Shown here piece by piece: positions 37,930 to 46,530 of a stretch of DNA of 64,000 nucleotides. The notes beneath the pieces are model-generated. The model saw only the letters and a list, made by a program, of their open reading frames with translations. It was not told where the DNA came from and searched no databases. How positions within the stretch are numbered: the stretch's first letter is position 1; each line of letters begins with the position of its first letter. A program made the translations under genes and the position numbers. Source of the DNA: Rhodanobacteraceae bacterium (GTDB lineage Bacteria; Pseudomonadota; Gammaproteobacteria; Xanthomonadales; SZUA-5). The stretch covers positions 1-64,000 of the forward strand of contig JADKFD010000010.1 in NCBI GenBank assembly GCA_016717705.1, read 5' to 3'.

Positions 37930-38383
37930 TCAGGGCTTGATGTAAGCCGCATCCTTCCTCGATCTGCAGCCGCGCGATTTCGGCAACGCCTGAGGGAACC
38001 ACAGCGACATCCGGCAGCAACCTGGACGGATCGATATTGCGTCCCTTCAAGGTGTTGGCGCAGACGCGGAACTCAACGCCTTCCAGCATCAGCGGATCGA
38101 CCAGCGCGTCATAGCTGTTGCCGCGCTCATCGGCGGCGCCGTCAACCAGAAAGTCGACGCCCGCACCCAGCGCGACCACGATGATCCTGATCTTCGGGTC
38201 GGCGCGATGGTGATTGCCGATGTTGCGGATCATCGGGATCGCGCGGCTGCTGTCGTCGATGTGGTAGACCACGGTTGTTGCATGGTCGACGGCAGTTTCC
38301 GCCGCGAATGCCTGCGCGGGCAGGGCAGACACCGCAAGGAGCCCGGCTATGGTGATTGCGCGAATGCTGCTGACAGTGTTCAT
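37930..38383 (-). CDS. Exported DsrE-family protein, frameshifted at the extreme C-terminus
   Basis: About 150 residues with a signal peptide (ITIAGLLAVSALPAQAFAAE). The DsrE fold sequence includes TTVVYHIDDSSRAIPMIRNI, IRIIVVALGAGVDFLVDGA, and a single cysteine in VEFRVCANTLKGR, the position of the family sulfur-carrying residue. The final residues need a one-base shift (extra G near 37952) to give the usual end DAAYIKP and the stop at 37930; otherwise the frame runs on into the REP element. As a periplasmic DsrE protein near OTR and Sox genes it could bind or relay sulfane sulfur, but no experimental role is known to me. Confidence 0.78.
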
Positions 38384-38469
38384 GATCGGAGTCGAGGATG
38401 GCCGTTCCGCGACTCTACTATCGGACGGGCGCCAGTGCCCGCACGATGACCCGATGAATCCTGCGAAGA

Positions 38470-39441
38470 TCACGGGCAACGAACGCCATCGAGTCCTTCG
38501 AGAAGTCGCTGGTAGTGGTAGGAGCCAGTCTGTCCACCATTCTCGATCCACTGGAATCGCATCGTGCTGCAAGTGGGGAAACTCACCGTGGCATTGCCCC
38601 AGTTGGACCATTGCACCTGGCTGGGATTGAAGGCGGCACCGAACAAGCCGCCGGTGGTGAGCAGCAGGGGTACGTTGATTTCAGTGGTGCCGGCGACATA
38701 GTCGACGTTGCCGACGATCCAGCGCTGCAGGCCACCGGCGTAGGTGTACCAGGTCAGGAAGAAGACCCGTCGTGTACCTTGCTGTCCGGCCTCGACCAGG
38801 ACACCTTCGCCATTGCGCAACGGGTCATAATAGCTACCACTCAAATTGCCGGATATGGGCTGCAGCAGCACCGGCAAACCATAATCCGTCGGGTCATAGC
38901 CAGCCACCGACACGTTGGCGTTGGGAGACGCGCTGGTGCCCGCGAGATAGACGAAACTGAACGAGCTGTCATCGTCGAAGGCAAAAGACGAGCCGAACTC
39001 GTTCAATACGGTCGTGGTTGGCACCATCAAACTGCCGCAGAAGCTGTCCAGAACGCCATTGTTCGGGTCGCTGTCGAGGAAGACTTCGTTGGTTTGCTGC
39101 GAGTTTTGAATCAGGACCACGCGCAGCCCGCCACACACAAATGGCGTGCCGGAAATGACGCTGAAGGTCAGCAGCAACTGGGCGTCGCCGGCCGTCGCGC
39201 AAGGTTTGCGCCAGAAAGTGCCGCGAACTACCGCGGGTGGACTGTTCGAGCCGGCCGTATTGACGTCAAATGACCAGGTCGGTCCGCTTGGGACGGTCGA
39301 AAGCGGTACAGCCAAGCAATTTGGCGTGATTTCCTCGCTCTGCTCGCCTGCCGCAAACGTAATAGGCGCGTCTTCTGCAAGGGCCAGAGCGCCGGCAGTC
39401 GCGGCGACCAGTGTGCTTGCCGATAAGGGCCACTTGTTCAT
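38470..39441 (-). CDS. Secreted protein of unknown function
   Basis: 323 residues starting MNKWPLSASTLVAATAGALA, with a signal peptide. The middle is beta-rich with four to five cysteines. The C-terminal about 110 residues (SGSYYDPLRNGEGVLVEAG, FFLTWYTYAGGLQRWIVGNV) resemble a repeat unit found in many secreted proteins of Xanthomonadales-like bacteria, recognised from memory. No catalytic motif. An in-frame extension to 39537 is possible but lies upstream of the signal peptide. Confidence 0.65.
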   Translation of the reverse strand: MNKWPLSASTLVAATAGALALAEDAPITFAAGEQSEEITPNCLAVPLSTVPSGPTWSFDVNTAGSNSPPAVVRGTFWRKPCATAGDAQLLLTFSVISGTPFVCGGLRVVLIQNSQQTNEVFLDSDPNNGVLDSFCGSLMVPTTTVLNEFGSSFAFDDDSSFSFVYLAGTSASPNANVSVAGYDPTDYGLPVLLQPISGNLSGSYYDPLRNGEGVLVEAGQQGTRRVFFLTWYTYAGGLQRWIVGNVDYVAGTTEINVPLLLTTGGLFGAAFNPSQVQWSNWGNATVSFPTCSTMRFQWIENGGQTGSYHYQRLLEGLDGVRCP

Positions 39442-39576
39442 GGCTAACTCCTGGATGCCGACCATCATCGCGGCGGCCAGGGTTATCAACGCTGTCGCCG
39501 GCGCCATGGCACGGACTTGAGATGATCTGGTTAGCACCCATCCACAGCACTGGCTGGTCCGACCCGCAAGAGAGCT

Positions 39577-39642
39577 TCGACCAGGTCCAAACCCACCTGA
39601 AGCGAGTGCTTCGCTGTGGTGGGTCCGGGTCTTGTCCGGACG
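39577..39642. repeat. GGTCCAAACCCACC hairpin repeat, copy 1
   Basis: GACCAGGTCCAAACCCACC, a loop ending CTTCGCTGT, then GGTGGGTCCGGGTCTTGTCC. A related copy lies at 44592-44648 with the same arm and TTTCGCTGT loop. It sits in the 311-base gap 39442-39752 between two secreted-protein genes, where nothing else is recognisable. Confidence 0.55.
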
Positions 39643-39752
39643 CCTCTCGAATCACCGGATAACCCAATGCCTGGTGTGGGTGCCAATCAGCTGAATGCAC
39701 TGCATCAACCAAGCCATCCCAGCGCCGTGGGTGCGGCGCTGGGACAGCGACA

Positions 39753-41432
39753 TCAACCCTCAAAGCCGTTGCGGAACAGCGCGTCTTCGTCGTAAGGCGC
39801 GACATAAATGCCTGCCCAGCCCAGCGTGTTTTCCGGGTCGACTGGGTCGACCCACAACATGCTCAGCGTCACCGCGAGTCGGCCGCCGCGGAAACCATCG
39901 CGCTCGATGCCCACTGCGCTCACGAACGACCCGGCCGGGGCCAGTGGATCAATCAGAGTACCGTTCGTGGTGCTGACTTCGGCCACGGTCTGCAACGGGC
40001 TGCCATTGACCACGCCATCGCGCATATAGAGGCCGTCGAGTGCGTTGCGTTTGGCCTTGAACACCACCTGACCGCGGCTACCCGGCGGCGAATGCAGCGC
40101 CGCGAAGGTGCCGGCGCGCCAGCGCGCCAGTTCCGTGCCGGGCTCGATCGTTCCGCCCGCACCCGGCGCTCTGCCGGAGAAGCCCCAGAACATGAAGTCT
40201 TCGACGCCGTCTTCCAGCGTGCGTGCGACGCGGTGGGTGGTATTGGAGTTCAAGTCATAGACGAAGAAGCCTTGATTGACCGGAACATTCACCACCAGGC
40301 CGGTGGGATGGATCAGGTTGCAGTAGGCGATGATGTCCGGATTGCCGTCGACCGGGCACAGCAGGGTCTTCTGGAACATTTCGGTGCCCCAACTGGCCCA
40401 GAATGCCATGCGGCTACCATCGGCATTCAGCGACAGCGCTTCGCCCATGGTCCGGAAAACGACGCCTGCAGCTTCACCCGGAACCTGGCCGCCGATGCTG
40501 ACGACGACTTGCAGCGGTGGCGTGGAGGCGATCGGGGCGCGATAAATGCCGCCCATGGTCGGGGCTTCTTCGATGTCCAGACCGGTGAAGTAGACAAAGC
40601 CGTTGGCGGCGCTCGGCGGCGCAGTGGAGCCAAACGTGGTGGTGCCGCCCGCGGGCTGATTCGGAATCAGCGTATTGGAACTGGCGACCAGCCCGGTATA
40701 GGGGATCGGCATGGTGGTGACGACATCGCGGAAATAAATGCCGGTTCTGCCCAGACCATCGGCAAGATCCGTGTAATTGCCTTTGTAGACGATGTAGCGG
40801 CCGTCGGCGACGGCGGCTGATCCCGGGAACTGGTCAAAACGCTGGCCCAGCAGGGCGCCCGGTACCGAGAACCACGGGAAACTCAGGGTGAACTGATCCA
40901 GTTCCACGGCGCTGCCGAGCAGGCTGGCGCCAGTGACCGGAACACCGGCCGGAAAGGCATAGATTCCCGACGTGCCGATGCGGGTTTCCGTGGTTCCCAG
41001 CATATAGGTCCAGGTGGGCTGGTGTTGTCCACGGGTGGCGACAAGATTCGACGTGGCATCGATCCGCGGCGTTGAAGGGAACTCCATGAAGCCCGCGGGA
41101 ATTCCGGTGTAAAGGGTGTTGTTGGGGCTGGGAACGGCATCGCCCCGAGTCAGCAGCTTGATGATCGGGCCCGGTGGAACAAGGTTGCGCTGATAGATAC
41201 CGTCAACTTGCTGTGCGCTGCCCTCGCTACTGCGCGCACGGAATACCAGCACGCCGGCATTGTTGATGGCAGGCTGGTTGTAACTCTTGAAGGTCGCAGC
41301 CGGAGCTCCACCAGGCGCAATATCGCTGTTGTTGACTCCGACGCTCCACGTCAATTGCTGCGCGATACCCTGAGAGGCGAATAACGCAAGCACAAGCGCG
41401 GCCGAAATGGCCGAACGTTTGATGGTGTTCAT
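39753..41432 (-). CDS. Secreted beta-rich protein with C-terminal GFE tail
   Basis: 559 residues: signal peptide (AISAALVLALFASQGIAQQ), then a long beta-rich region of short repeats reminiscent of propeller or WD/PD40-like proteins (GRYIVYKGNYTDLADGLGRT, GEALSLNADGSRMAFWASWG, VVFKAKRNALDGLYMRDG). It ends DEDALFRNGFEG. A short [acidic/hydrophobic]-F-x-(D/N)-GFE ending recurs in other secreted proteins of this window, suggesting a surface-sorting or processing tail. Function unknown. Confidence 0.7.
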   Translation of the reverse strand: MNTIKRSAISAALVLALFASQGIAQQLTWSVGVNNSDIAPGGAPAATFKSYNQPAINNAGVLVFRARSSEGSAQQVDGIYQRNLVPPGPIIKLLTRGDAVPSPNNTLYTGIPAGFMEFPSTPRIDATSNLVATRGQHQPTWTYMLGTTETRIGTSGIYAFPAGVPVTGASLLGSAVELDQFTLSFPWFSVPGALLGQRFDQFPGSAAVADGRYIVYKGNYTDLADGLGRTGIYFRDVVTTMPIPYTGLVASSNTLIPNQPAGGTTTFGSTAPPSAANGFVYFTGLDIEEAPTMGGIYRAPIASTPPLQVVVSIGGQVPGEAAGVVFRTMGEALSLNADGSRMAFWASWGTEMFQKTLLCPVDGNPDIIAYCNLIHPTGLVVNVPVNQGFFVYDLNSNTTHRVARTLEDGVEDFMFWGFSGRAPGAGGTIEPGTELARWRAGTFAALHSPPGSRGQVVFKAKRNALDGLYMRDGVVNGSPLQTVAEVSTTNGTLIDPLAPAGSFVSAVGIERDGFRGGRLAVTLSMLWVDPVDPENTLGWAGIYVAPYDEDALFRNGFEG

Positions 41433-41550
41433 GGGTGGTCTCCAACAGATTTCAAAAGCTGGGTTCAGGCCAATCCGGAAATGATCGAAAGACTGCGGAC
41501 TGGGCTGGTGTCAAGCTGGGTCAACTCGCTATCGGGTGGCATGCGGGTAT

Positions 41551-42180
41551 TTACGGCCCGCAGCGCTCCGTCGCGGTGTGGACGATGGCGTCCACCGCGG
41601 ACTGATTCAGCATCTGAGCGACATAGGCGGTGCCGCTGACCAGGCTCACCTGGGCTGCGTAGGCGCGCAGGTGATTGCGTGAACCACACAGCAGCTGCGC
41701 ATAGGTCTGATCGATGTCGGCATGTTGCGAACGATCCATCGCCGCGACGATGTCGCGCATGTCGACTTCCTCGATGAATCCACCGACCTTCAGCGCCGCC
41801 AGTTCACTGGTGCTTCCCAGTGCCATCAGGTTGTCGTGCAATGCCTGCAGCGACGGATCCTGGAATTCGCCGATGGCCGCGCCGGCGGCCGGATCGGCAA
41901 GCTGGTAACGCCGCAACAGGCGCAGCATCGCGTCCATATGGCTTTGTTCGGAAGACGCGATGTTGGCGAAACTTGGCGTGGCCCACTGGTCGTAAGACTG
42001 CAGATAGACGTCACGGGCGAGTTTCTCTTCCTCGCGCATGAAGCGCAGATCGGCGGTTTCCACCGGGGTCAACGGCGTGGTCACGGCACCGCCGCCCGCG
42101 CGTCCCGCAGCGACGGACACCTGAGCTCCGATCGCGCCGAGCAGCACCAGCGTCAGCATGGTTTGCTTCCTCATGGCCAT
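41551..42180 (-). CDS. Exported DUF2202 ferritin-like protein
   Basis: 209 residues, signal peptide (TLVLLGAIGAQVSVAAG), then a four-helix ferritin-like domain: LRFMREEEKLARDVYLQSYD, FANIASSEQSHMDAMLRLL, MRDIVAAMDRSQHADIDQTY. The EExLARDVY and ASSEQSHMDA motifs supply the carboxylate/His metal ligands of DUF2202. The family is common, but its metal and role are unestablished; a diiron protein is likely. Divergent from the two-component genes. Confidence 0.85.
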   Translation of the reverse strand: MAMRKQTMLTLVLLGAIGAQVSVAAGRAGGGAVTTPLTPVETADLRFMREEEKLARDVYLQSYDQWATPSFANIASSEQSHMDAMLRLLRRYQLADPAAGAAIGEFQDPSLQALHDNLMALGSTSELAALKVGGFIEEVDMRDIVAAMDRSQHADIDQTYAQLLCGSRNHLRAYAAQVSLVSGTAYVAQMLNQSAVDAIVHTATERCGP

Positions 42181-42322
42181 TCCCCCGCTTCACATGCGCG
42201 CAGTATGCGAAGGAGTCGTTGCCGGGCGACTGCACAGCTGCTCCAGGATGTTTCAACTTGTTTCAGATCAGGGGCCGGGCGCTGCGGGCTGGCGAGGATT
42301 GGCTGCCAAGGGAGGCGTAGCC

Positions 42323-43033
42323 GTGATCGAGGAAACTCGCCAACGCATTCTGGTCGTCGACGACGATGTCGCTCTGCGCGGGTTGATCGCGAGCTACCTC
42401 GAAGCCAACGGCTTCCTGGTCGACGGCGCCGGGGACGGTCGCGAGATGCGCGTGGCCATCGACCGCCACCCGCCGGACCTGATCGTGCTCGATCTGATGC
42501 TGCCCGGTGAGGACGGGCTCAGCCTGCTGCGCGGGCTGCGCGCAACCGGCGGGCCGCCGGTGATCATGGTCTCGGCGCGCGGCGACGAGGTCGATCGCGT
42601 GGTCGGCCTGGAAGTGGGTGCCGACGACTATCTGCCCAAGCCCTTCGGGCCGCGCGAACTGCTGGCGCGCGTGCGTGCGGTGCTGCGGCGCGGGCAGGCG
42701 CCCAGCGCTGGAAACGGATCGATCAGCTTCGGGCCATTTCGTCTGGACAAGCTGTCGCACACGCTGACGCGCGACGACATCGAGGTGCCGCTGACCTCGG
42801 GCGAGTTCAATCTGTTGCGGATATTTGCCGAGCATCCCAATCAGGTGCTGACGCGCGATCATCTGGTGTCGCTGCTGCGCGGCTTCGAACGCACGCCCTT
42901 CGATCGCAGCATCGATGTGCGCATCACCCGCCTGCGGCGCAAGATCGAGGCGGTACCCGAAGCGCCGCTCCACCTGCGCACCGTGTGGGGTGAGGGTTAT
43001 CTGTTCTCGCCGCGCGGCGATCCGCGCTCGTGA
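42323..43033 (+). CDS. OmpR-family response regulator
   Basis: 236 residues from a GTG start with GGAGG about 8 bases upstream. The receiver domain has the acidic pocket (VVDDD), phospho-acceptor Asp in LIVLDLMLPGEDG (about 54) and the Lys in YLPKPFGPRELLAR. The C-terminal winged helix (RLDKLSHTLTRDD, EFNLLRIFAEHPNQVLTRDH, DVRITRLRRKIE) is OmpR/PhoB-like. It overlaps the histidine kinase start by 4 bases. Targets unknown; divergently transcribed DUF2202 and the pair itself are the nearest candidates. Confidence 0.92.
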   Translation: MIEETRQRILVVDDDVALRGLIASYLEANGFLVDGAGDGREMRVAIDRHPPDLIVLDLMLPGEDGLSLLRGLRATGGPPVIMVSARGDEVDRVVGLEVGADDYLPKPFGPRELLARVRAVLRRGQAPSAGNGSISFGPFRLDKLSHTLTRDDIEVPLTSGEFNLLRIFAEHPNQVLTRDHLVSLLRGFERTPFDRSIDVRITRLRRKIEAVPEAPLHLRTVWGEGYLFSPRGDPRS

Positions 43034-44571
43034 AGGCGGCCACCAGCCTGTTCGGCGCGGTATTGCGGGCGGTACTCGCGGGCCTTTTGCTGGCCGTCGT
43101 CAGCGCGACCTCGCTCGGTTATGTCTGGGTACTGCGGCCGCTGGCCGAGCGCTCGGCAGATGACTTCGCCGCGCTGCTGGTATTGTCGGCCAGCAGCTAT
43201 GACGAGCTGCGTGAGGACGCCCGCGGCGAGTTCATGCAGAACTTGCGCCGGCAGCACCAGTTGCAGGTCGCGTTTGTCGCCACGCCTTTGCCCGCCGAGT
43301 CGCAGCATCATCCCTACCTGAATCTGTTGCGCAGTGCCTTGTATCGACGCACAGGCAGGCCCGAGCAGGTCGTTGTCGGCGAGGTGCCGGACCAGATCTT
43401 TCACGCGGAACTGGCGGTCGCCGGGGGCTGGCTGCGCTTTTCCTTCGACAAGCAGCGCATCGCGCCGCGACCGCAGCAAGCCATCATGGCGGCGCTGCTG
43501 GCGCTGCTGATCGGCAGCGGCGTCACCGCCTGGCTGGTTGCGCGCCATATCAGCCGACCGGTGGCCCAACTCGCCGATGGTGCCCTGCAGATCGGCCGCG
43601 GCGGCTTGCCCATGCATCTGCCGCATAGCCCGATCCGCGAACTGCAGTCGCTCAGCGACGCCTTTGCCGCGATGGCGGCGCAACTGGCGGCGCAGCGCGA
43701 GAGCCAGATGACGCTGATGGCCGGCATCTCGCACGATCTGCGCAGCCCGCTGGCGCGCCTGCGCATGGCCGTGGGCATGCTCGGCAGCGCGGACGACAGC
43801 GAGGTGCTGCGGCGCATGGAGATCGACATCGCCGAGATGAATCGATTGATCGCCGCGCAGATGGAGCTGACGCGCGCGCAGCAGGCCGAAGCCGCCACCA
43901 GCGTCGATATCGGCGCGCTGCTGCGCGAGGTGGCCGATGGCGCCGAGGCGCGCCTGCCCGGCAGTGTCAGTCTTTCCATTCACCCATTTCATAAGTCGTT
44001 GAATCTACGAGACACCGTTCACCCTGAGCAGAGCATCCCAGCTCCATCGGGATGCGGCGTCGAAGGGCACCAAAGGGCGCGCGGTGATCAACGCGTGTTG
44101 AAGACTCCCGCGCGTCCTTCGACGACGCGTCCTGATGAAGCGTCAGACGCTCTGCTCAGGATGAGCGGGTTCAAGGTCACCGCGCCGTCTTTGGTGCAAC
44201 CGAACGCTCTCCACGAACATACCTGCCACGCGCTGTTGCCGGCGATGGCGCTGCACCGGCTGATTGCCAACCTGGTCGACAACGCGCAGTTCCACGGCGG
44301 CGGCAAGCTGCTCATCGCCTGTCGCCAGTTGCGCGGCACCTTGTGCATCGGCGTGCGTGATCGTGGTCCCGGCATTGCGCCAGAGCAGCGTGAAGCGATT
44401 TTCCGGCCATTTCATCGTCTTGATCCGGCGCGCCAACGCAGCACCGGCGGCAGCGGGCTGGGGCTTGCCATCGCGCGCCAGCTGGCGCAGACCCACGGCT
44501 GGAAGCTCGGCGTGCGTGCGCGTACTGGCGGCGGCAGCAGCTTCTGGCTGCTGATTCCGCTGGCCCGATAG
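43030..44571 (+). CDS. EnvZ/RstB-like sensor histidine kinase carrying a palindromic-repeat insertion
   Basis: 513 residues from GTG. Two transmembrane helices (about 8-32 and 150-172) flank a periplasmic sensor region. A HAMP domain (ARHISRPVAQLADGALQIGR) is followed by the phospho-acceptor MAGISHDLRSPLARLRM (His about 235) and the ATPase domain LIANLVDNAQFHGGG, RDRGPGIAPEQ, GGSGLGLAIARQLA. Between the dimerisation helices and the ATPase there are about 85 extra residues (HPFHKSLNLRDTVH to NALHEHTCHALL), mostly encoded by the palindromic element at 44015-44168. The frame stays open through it. Whether the kinase still works is unknown. Forms an operon with the response regulator. Confidence 0.87.
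   Translation: MKAATSLFGAVLRAVLAGLLLAVVSATSLGYVWVLRPLAERSADDFAALLVLSASSYDELREDARGEFMQNLRRQHQLQVAFVATPLPAESQHHPYLNLLRSALYRRTGRPEQVVVGEVPDQIFHAELAVAGGWLRFSFDKQRIAPRPQQAIMAALLALLIGSGVTAWLVARHISRPVAQLADGALQIGRGGLPMHLPHSPIRELQSLSDAFAAMAAQLAAQRESQMTLMAGISHDLRSPLARLRMAVGMLGSADDSEVLRRMEIDIAEMNRLIAAQMELTRAQQAEAATSVDIGALLREVADGAEARLPGSVSLSIHPFHKSLNLRDTVHPEQSIPAPSGCGVEGHQRARGDQRVLKTPARPSTTRPDEASDALLRMSGFKVTAPSLVQPNALHEHTCHALLPAMALHRLIANLVDNAQFHGGGKLLIACRQLRGTLCIGVRDRGPGIAPEQREAIFRPFHRLDPARQRSTGGSGLGLAIARQLAQTHGWKLGVRARTGGGSSFWLLIPLAR
44015..44168. repeat. Palindromic element inserted in frame in the kinase gene
   Basis: Outer arms CCGTTCACCCTGAGCAGAGC (44015-44034) and GCTCTGCTCAGGATGAGCGG (44149-44168) are reverse complements with two mismatches in 20. 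Inner arms are GTCGAAGG (44070) and CCTTCGAC (44115). Another copy of part of it is at 5155-5202. It is translated as part of the histidine kinase without a stop. Confidence 0.75.
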
Positions 44572-44591
44572 TCTTGGCCCAATGAGCAGGA

Positions 44592-44648
44592 GCGTTTGGA
44601 CAAGGTCCAAACCCACGAACAGCCGGCCTTTCGCTGTCGTGGGTTGCG
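44592..44648. repeat. GGTCCAAACCCAC hairpin repeat, copy 2
   Basis: GGACAAGGTCCAAACCCACG, a loop containing CTTTCGCTGT, then CGTGGGTT. Related to the copy at 39577. The GTAG-REP copy 4 begins 7 bases later, so two repeat families are adjacent or nested; a possible distal part (GTCCGGACCTGGTCCGGA) lies near 44778. Confidence 0.5.
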
Positions 44649-44654
44649 GTGAAA

Positions 44655-44742
44655 GTAGGTCACGTTGGTCGTGCTTTTTGACCTACGTGACGTCGCACCA
44701 TCGTTGTCACGTAGCCCGCAACGCGGGCAAGATGGCACCTAC
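44655..44742. repeat. GTAG-REP long palindrome, copy 4
   Basis: GTAGGTCACGTTGGTC, loop, GACCTACGTGAC, spacer, GTCACGTAGCCCGCAACGCG, GGGCAAGATGGCACCTAC. The left inner stem is GGTC/GACC and the right is GCCCGC/GCGGGC, so each half pairs with itself although the two halves differ. Located between the kinase and the DUF3365 cytochrome gene. Confidence 0.8.
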
Positions 44743-44843
44743 TTTCATGCTTCGGGATGGCACGAAGCACCATGACCGTCCGGACCTGGTCCGGAAGCCT
44801 TTCGCATCGCCTGAGCGTCAGTGGTCGGCAACTCAGGAAGGGG

Positions 44844-45809
44844 CTACTGCGCGACCACGCGGAAGTTCGCGTGGCAACCGGTGCACTGGGCCGCAGCTTG
44901 TGCCAGGGCTGCCAAAGCCACATCACTGCGACGCTCACCGGCCGCCTCGGCGGCAATTGCACCGAACTGCTGGTGCATCGGGCGCGCATAGGTGAACCAG
45001 TCTTGCGGCAATGCACTGCGGAAGCTGTGCATCGGTCCTTGACCCATCCCGCGACCCTGGCCCGGAGTCAGCGTGTTCGCCGCTGTCGCGACTGCGGTCC
45101 AGTCGGAGGCAGCCAGCGCCGCCAGGACGGACTGCAGCGACTCCAGGTGCTTGCGCATCTGCGCCCTGAGTTCGGTCTGCTGCGATTGGCTCATCGGCAC
45201 CGCGGTACGCGTGTCTGCCACGTCGGACTGCGCATTGCCGCTGGCCAGCGGTACTTCCACCCAGAAGGCGCCGCGCAACTGGCCTTCGCTGAAGCCGGTC
45301 GCAGCATCCTCAGGATAGTGCGCCTTGATCGCCTGCGCGACCGGTTCGGCGAGCGTCTGCCCGTGGCAGGCCAGGCACGGCGCCTCGGTGGCGATACCCT
45401 GCATGTAGCGCAGTGCGATGCCCTCGGGCAGGCCCTCACTGCTGGTGAAGCGCAAGGATGCGGGCGCGGCGCCGGCCTGGGCCTGGCTGTTGAAATCGGC
45501 CAGTACGACGCGTTGCCAATCGGCCGGGGCATTGCCAAGCTTGCGCGTGCGCAGGCCGGTCCGCCCGATACGCAGGCCGTGTTTTTGCGCCACTTCGGCG
45601 GCAATCGTGGGTGCCTGGTCGTGGCAGAAATCGATCGCCGCCACCGGACCCTCGGCCTTGACGCGCGCCATCAGCGCGCTGCGCAACTGGGTGCCCAGAT
45701 CGGTCACCGCAGCCTGCGCTCGCGCAGCATCATCGGCGTGAGCGGCGCTCGACAGCAGCAGGCTGGCGGCGATCAGCAGTCGAAGGCGATCGGGGATTTT
45801 GAGGTTCAT
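44844..45809 (-). CDS. Exported DUF3365-type c-haem protein with second CxxCH domain
   Basis: 321 residues, signal peptide (LRLLIAASLLLSSAAHADD). The first about 180 residues form a DUF3365 (Tll0287-like) haem domain: AIDFCHDQAPTIAAEVAQKH, ASLRFTSSEGLPEGIALRYM, then CLACH. The C-terminal part resembles cytochrome c' (helical, ending QCTGCHANFRVVAQ) with a second CxxCH close to the C-terminus. It is likely a periplasmic redox or gas-sensing cytochrome. The start MNLKIPDRLR at 45809 has a GGAGCCCC-type ribosome site; upstream readings lack signal-peptide logic. Confidence 0.85.
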   Translation of the reverse strand: MNLKIPDRLRLLIAASLLLSSAAHADDAARAQAAVTDLGTQLRSALMARVKAEGPVAAIDFCHDQAPTIAAEVAQKHGLRIGRTGLRTRKLGNAPADWQRVVLADFNSQAQAGAAPASLRFTSSEGLPEGIALRYMQGIATEAPCLACHGQTLAEPVAQAIKAHYPEDAATGFSEGQLRGAFWVEVPLASGNAQSDVADTRTAVPMSQSQQTELRAQMRKHLESLQSVLAALAASDWTAVATAANTLTPGQGRGMGQGPMHSFRSALPQDWFTYARPMHQQFGAIAAEAAGERRSDVALAALAQAAAQCTGCHANFRVVAQ

Positions 45810-45893
45810 CGGGGGCTCCTGGCGGATTGGGATCGCTTGCCAGCGCCCGGGCGCTGGCATAAACAGTAGAATACTCTTGTTTAGGTATGACTA

Positions 45894-46443
45894 ATGTTGA
45901 TGCGCACGCAAGCGCAGAAATCTGGCCGAAGAGCACGCCGCAGATTCTGGGACAGCCGTTACGCCTCACGGAGTTACGCCACGGCACCGCGCCCAATGCG
46001 GGTCTGTGGCGCTGGAGCACTTGCTGCCGCGCAGCGCACGGGTGCTGGTTCCCGGCGATGGCGAGGGCCGCAACGGCGTGTGGTTGGCTCCCGCGGTCGC
46101 AGGCTCACGTGGATCAGCCGCCGCGGAGGAACTGGCAGTCGCAGGGTTTCGAACCGTGCATGCCGATCTGGCCGACTACCAACCCAGGGTGCCGTTTCGA
46201 TGCGCTTGCTGATAGGCACCTGCCGCCGAACAACGCGTCAAGTATCAGCGACTGCTGGCGGCGCTGAAGCCCGGCGGCGTGCTGAGCCTGGAAGGTTTCG
46301 ACCGCAGCCACGCCGGCCTGCCCGGCGGCGGCCCGCGCGGCGGTTGTTCGATGCCGCCGTGCTGCGCGAGGATTGCGGGCGGAGCGGGCGATCGGCTCTA
46401 CCCTGGCAGGCCGCCCGCTGCTGCGGGTCTTCGGCCGCACCTG
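45894..46443 (+). pseudogene. Decayed SAM-dependent methyltransferase (TehB-like)
   Basis: Pieces of a single methyltransferase appear in three frames: RFWDSRYASRSYA (from about 45950), HLLPRSARVLVPGDGEGRNG with motif I (46020-46085), HADLADYQP (46157), and KYQRLLAALKPGGVLSLEGF (46240-46300), ending RVFGRT at 46443. At least three frame changes plus missing segments separate them, more than the single indels seen elsewhere, so this is probably true decay. The order matches small TehB/thiopurine-type methyltransferases. Confidence 0.7.
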
Positions 46444-46530
46444 ACTAAGGTAACCGCCCGAAGTAATGTGTTCGCACTACCCGCTGGCAACCAAGGTAAA
46501 GGCAACCTTAACGTCCAAAGGAGATCGCCG

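Noticed and set aside
46006..46209. A separate 67-residue protein
   Set aside because: Its sequence (SARVLVPGDGEGRNG) is the SAM-binding part of the decayed methyltransferase and not an independent gene.
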